Below are positions 51,201-57,200 of a stretch of 64,000 nucleotides of DNA, piece by piece. Made by a program: the position numbers and the translations under genes. The notes beneath the pieces are model-generated. The model saw only the letters and a list, made by a program, of their open reading frames with translations, searched no databases and was not told the DNA's origin. Origin of the DNA: Schistocephalus solidus (lineage: Eukaryota; Platyhelminthes; Cestoda; Diphyllobothriidea; Diphyllobothriidae); the NCBI GenBank assembly GCA_017591395.1, contig WEDG01001234.1, positions 62,001 to 126,000 on the forward strand. The letters are read 5' to 3'. Positions within the stretch are counted from its first letter, which is position 1. Each line of letters opens with the position of its first letter.

Positions 51201-54200
51201 CAAAGGTTGATTGCTAAATAAATGGCTTTTTTATGGTTGATGCGTAGCTAACTTTGTCGCATCATAAGCTTTCAGGAGTATGCACTCCTAGTTTACTTGT
51301 CCTCAACGGATATCCATTACTGGGCACTCTTTGTTCCTCGGTTATCACACCAAGCCCCTTTGTGTTCGCGCCCTCTCTCTCTCTCCTCTGTGAACAGTAA
51401 TACTAATATTCACGTAAGCGTGGAGCGCACTAATCTACCGACACTGCTAGGGCAAGTCAGATACGTGTCCATTCCGTCTATTAATCACGACCTCCAGTAA
51501 ACCTCCCCTTTCGAGTGTGTTGACCGCCGAGGAACAATCACAGAGTTAGGTAACTTGCGAAATGATGCCAGCAAAATGAGCCATGGTGAGCTCCACCATG
51601 AGAATTTAAAAACATGCAGGCCTGGCGAGACTACTTTGATTAACTGAACTTAGCTTGATCTTCAGCAGATTCGCAGTCCTATATACTAACTGCTTCAGAA
51701 GTGTTTTATTCCTGTTTATTTCGCGACGGCAACTCCATAAATAAAACAAGCGTGTTATGCAGAAATCGGAAACCTCGGAGCTGCAGATTATTGCACGAGC
51801 GAAGGCAAGGTTCCGACCTACCTTCGTTGCATTTGGCATGCAAACAAAAGTCAGTTTTTGGTCCTGTGCTGTTATTAGGCCAAACTTTCTCTTTGACCAC
51901 ACGTACGGTGTCCAGGGGCGAGAGTATGACAGAGGTCAGATCAAAGATTTCCGCAAATTGCATCGTTGCAATGCTCCTGTTGCTTGTCCCCAGCTCGGGG
52001 TTGAGGGCGAAGAAGTAGAAGTCATACCAGTCGTTATAGAAGTCCCCCGTTCTTGCAAAGGAGAAGGTTACATTAGGCAGGACGGGAACGGTTAGTGGTT
52101 TTTCGAAAAGGGGCTGAAAAAAGTCACGATCATGCGGCAGAGTGTTGTTGTTAGCCTCGAAGTTCATCTGTGTCAGTGTTATGGCCATTGCGCCCGCAGA
52201 GGCGGCCAAAACCAGGGTTTTCTGTTGGAGAAAGAGGAAAAGGCATGTCACGTTGAGCTGCTTATGCACGACGCCAGCCACCACCTTACTACTTCTCACC
52301 TAAAAGAAGACATACCAGATAAAAAGGAAAGGCAATCCACAGTATATCCATCGACTAGTAGGCCAGGTCTCGGCAAGAACGCAGTATGCGACCCAACTCA
52401 GGAATCAAAGGGTAGGGCAGCGCGTACTACGCGACCGTAATGCATGCCAAGCTAAGCCCAACACTATGCATTATGCTCACTGACCTATCCTTTGTTCCCT
52501 GACTTGGGTCACATTCTTGCCAAGGTCTCTTTGGTTTTGTGTTGTCACTGATCAAATTCTTGGAGTTCTCAACCAACGCTTGCCTTAGCCAAGTTAAAAG
52601 TCAAAATTAGCCTCCCAAGGCTCTCAGTGAAGCGAGCAAGCCCCAAGATACATTCTATAATTTGAGGTTAGTGAAAGTATGTGAGAAAGCTAAGGCAAGA
52701 TTACATTTTAAAGATATCCAGGAAGTCAAATTCGGTCGATATGCTTTTCCTATTATTTAGCATCGGACCATACGCTTAGTTGACACAACCAACTGCTACC
52801 AGAAGACGTTCGTTCAAGTCCTAAACCTACGCTGGCCCAAACGGAATCACGCGTGATCTTACCCACATCTTCCCAAATCGTGTTATGGCGAAAAAAACAC
52901 ACATATAATCCATTAGCGCACTGTCCTTCTCCTCTGTCCCCCAGAGGGCTCTACTGCATAAGTTATTCCCTAGTTAAGACAGGCACATTCACAAACACAT
53001 TCAACCCTCACGACCGTCACTATTGTTGACTCGTTAACATTTTAACTTTCACTACTCCACCGTGACGTAGAGCATCGTAAAACGCTGATGATGAGTGATC
53101 GTACACGTAGGTTAGCCAACTCTGATTTCTTTAATTTTCCAAAATACGTTGAATTAACTGGTCATGTTCTGACTAAGAGGTCGATCTCAGTGCAATTTCG
53201 GTATTATTATGTCCACTTGATAAGTAGATGCAGCTTATGTGAGGGAAGTGGTGAGAGAGGTTAGTTTCGATAAGAATGCTTTACATTACTTTTCTAAGCT
53301 AAAATGAAGGCAAATGCTAGCTTACCAAATGAGACTAGATTATGAAAGCATGGTATGTAAACAACCGACAGTTAGCTGATTTTAAGCCAGGTGACAGAAT
53401 TGATTTTTTGTACGTAATGTAGCGCACACGAAGGTAGCTCATGGCTCATAACGCATTTCTGACTATTTTTACCTAAAACACCTGGAGAATATGCAGGAAA
53501 CGAACTAAGAACCTTGAAGATCAGCAGTTTTTTGGTGAAGTTATCATACGATGTTCAGTTGCTCAAGCAAGCCATTTAGATGTGTGAGCAGTAATTGTCG
53601 AAAATGACTAAATTTCGAAAATTTACAAAAAACTTGAATATTTCAGAACCTCACCTCAGTGCATCAGTCATCATTCAAACATAAAAAATTGACTATCCCA
53701 GCTGGAAGGAGTAAAAATATTGCCTTGAAAATACTATTAATTAAACTTGAAAAAAGTGCTAAACAAAGACTTAAAAGGTAAAAGTCTTTCGGTCAAACAG
53801 TCCCCCACGAAGCCAAATGCAAAGATGTGCCAATAATGAGAAAAATGAAGCAACCTGTAAAAATATAATAGATTCTCCCTTTTTTCAGCTGTGTACTGAA
53901 CTTAATGAAAAGGTAAAAACCAGTACTCAAAAGACGCGTGGTTCTATGGGCATAAAAATGCCCTCCCTTGCAAGGAGTAGGATGTGTCCTGAATGATCGG
54001 TAATGTTTTCAGCGTGTTTCTACTGAGAACCGGGTACATAGGTTCACTTAATGACCAGACTTTTCTGACTGCATTATGTATCTTTTTTCCAAGGAAATGC
54101 CTTGGTTACCTATTTTCTTTTTCTCGGAATTTCGGACATAAACGTTCACATAAGCGTGTTTTCTACACCACTGCGTGTGCATTATTGGTCGCCTGCCTCT

Positions 54201-57200
54201 TGCGTGGTTTCAAATTCAGCAGGTAATATTTGCTGGTAGTTCCAAATATGTTCGCTTACGGAATTTATGATAATTTTCACACAAAATACGGTCGCTTATT
54301 TAAGTCTTACTTAGAAGAAGTGAAGGAAAATCTATGAAACGTTCAGAGGATGTACTAACGTGCGATCACACAAAAACTCTAAGTGTTGCAACCATTCTCT
54401 ACATGGCAACACGGTTAATTGCATTTGACCAACCTTTACCTGTATGGCACCGGAATAGGCATCGGCCCGCAATGCAGGTGAAACTAAACTAAATTCCAGG
54501 AATTTTAGGTTTATGATTAAGGTCAGCGTTGGAATTAAGTCTAAGGTAGGGTAAGGATTAAGGTTAGGTTTAGGGTTGGCACAAGAGACTGGGTACCGTT
54601 CCTAGAATTCATTGCAAGCCTGCCAACATTGCAGGCATACATAGTCACGTGTCTTGCACGTTTATGAATTCTGACCACGCTTGAAATGAATGTGGATGCT
54701 GGCAGTCAGCAGCTTACCATATTTATTACCAGGAAACGTTTGCACGTCTTGGATAGAGTTATCAGGTATAACAAACGGTCTCTCAAATACACCCACCTAT
54801 GCGAGGCATATTTTTATAAATCCAGTAAAACAGGAAAATTTCCAGAGAGTCTTAATGGATGTCATACCATGAGAATGTAATTGGATTTCAGAGAGCGAAT
54901 GAAGAGAGTGAAAATATTGTGAAATTAGGAAATATTATAGAGAGTAACAAATATATCATAACTGCACGACGGTCTCATTGTAATAATTATTAAATTCTTC
55001 TGAGTTTCCAACGACCCACTTAACCTTCTAACACCTAAATATCGACCACACCTCTAAAGTTTTATTGGTTGTGACAGAAACACCACATCTACGTTAACTG
55101 CGGTATCCAGACCGACATTTGAGGTTGCAAAAGCTAAGTACCGCACAAAATGATTTCCAATGGACAAATAGAACTAGGCAAACCAGGTGCCGACATTTTC
55201 CTAATGTACGTCAGCTGAAAACGCCAGTTTAGATAGCCAGTAGAAGGTTTTACTCCACATAGAAGAACGTACCGATTGGAAAATATCGGATTGAGCATCA
55301 TAGCCTGGTCCATAGGGTAGGGCAGTCATGATGAAAAGGCTGTTTCCTGCAGCCCCCATTTGCATTTGTTTGTCCAGCACGATGCGCCAGAACCGCAATG
55401 AATCGTACGTAATGAAGTTGGGTGGGTCAATCTGTATTATAGCTATTTCACCACGTTTGAAAACCGGCAGATCTTTAACGGACCTCAGAAAAAATGCAGC
55501 TAGCGTGGGTCGGGCCAATAGAAGGAGAGCTGAAAGAAATGCAAAATTAATTTTTGATGTCTTGATCTCTCTGCCTGTATATGTTTGTTTTCTCCAGTGA
55601 AATGGCCACTGGTATAAAATTGTTCAATAGATTTTGTGAAATCAAGCATCATACTGATTTTTTTGGCTTTTCAGAGTGTGAAACTGAACGGCTAATCATT
55701 CAAAAAGTTTTACTTATTGGAAGTTCCATTTTGACTATTAGAGAGTCTATGAGGTTTCCAAGAGTAAGCGACATCATTTAGAATACATTTTTATATTTAT
55801 TATGCAACAGTACATTTATATCTAGCCCCTCAGGTAGGTAAGGTTTACTTTTATCGTTTTGCGTACAGACCTTTCAGCGCAGATCATGTGTGAAACCATG
55901 AAGGCAGTAATTTTCGCAGAAAATATCGATTAGTGTCGAAATCTAATAAATCAACACATCGAAATTTCGACAGTAAAAAACCGTTCTCAGGATTATATGC
56001 TGACATACCTTGAAGAGCAGAGGTATGGTGCATTTCGAGATTATATGATCAAAGGAGAAGGCTCGCAGGAACTACTTTTACTCGTGTGTTACCAATCTAA
56101 TTACACCAACTCGTCCTCAGACAAAATAAATAGGAATAAGTTGAATTGTCACACTATTGTTTGAGTGCACAGACAGAAAGATTAGCAGAAGGCCTTCTGA
56201 GGGTACTGTGATTTGTTGAGTGATAGGTGGCGGAGGTGAGTAGAGGTGATGTGAGTCCCAAGTGTGGCGCACCGTGTTGGGGGGGGGGATGGACGCGGAA
56301 ATGGCGTTTCAACGATATTCTACTTATCCGGCCAGCTGCTGTTTAAAAGGTGAGTAACAGTCAACGAACCGTGATCAAGAGCCTCGTAATGGACGTCTAA
56401 GTCAGCATGTTGACTGATGCTGATGGAGTACCCAGCCTCGGGATATTCAAGTGCCTCCTTACTGTTAGCCATAGTGACTACGTTAGCACCGTCCCCATTT
56501 AAAAAGTGCCAGCAGTTAAGGAGATGCGCAAACATGAGAGATAAGGTATCAGGTCAGCGGATAAACAGATTATTTTCGTTAATACGGGTCCCAATTCGTC
56601 GACTCGTGTGACCAATATAAACACAAGGACAGTGAGAACATGTGAAAAAGGTCAAGATCGTTCGGAAGTAATCAGCTTTTATCACGTAAATGTTCGAGTT
56701 TACTGACTAAGCTTATCATGCGATAAATTTGAAATACTCTACGAACAGTAAGCTTCAGATCGTGCCAAACAAACGAATCTGGGCTCACTGACGTTTATGT
56801 CAGTAGGTATCCACAGCATCATACTACCCTGCTGCTATTGGCTGTGTGGAACCTTAATCGATGTCCTCATTGATGCATATTATATCTGAGCTCATGGCTT
56901 CCAGGATCTCATGACATTTCTTTGTTGGGTATGGCCCAACGATGCGAGTGTGTCTGTGTCCTGTTCGTGTGTGTATGGTTACTTTGGATAATGGTTTCAG
57001 ATCTTCTCTACTAACGGGTTTTAATGCAGATGGGTGAAAAAAGCTTCCCGGTTGGTCCCAATGGACGGCCTAATGGGCGAATGTTTGGATTTTGTACTCG
57101 ATTTCCTTTGTATTGAAATAGCCAAATTAGTGCTAGGTTCGTGCACTACTCGCGCCTTTTGTTTTCTAGTTGTCCTCCGATGATCTAAGTTACATATTTA

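Larger units (their letters stand above)
48462..51821 (-). other. Cyclase intron 3 (3360 bp)
   Basis: It holds the LINE relict near 49300-49830 and the telomere-like tract at 50296. A 174-codon frame on the - strand at 48888-49412 has no recognised domain and overlaps the relict. Confidence 0.8.

Noticed and set aside
56320..56535. Extra ectodomain exon of the receptor
   Set aside because: It matches a GIY-YIG end, lacks an acceptor, and exons 1 and 2 join in phase without it.
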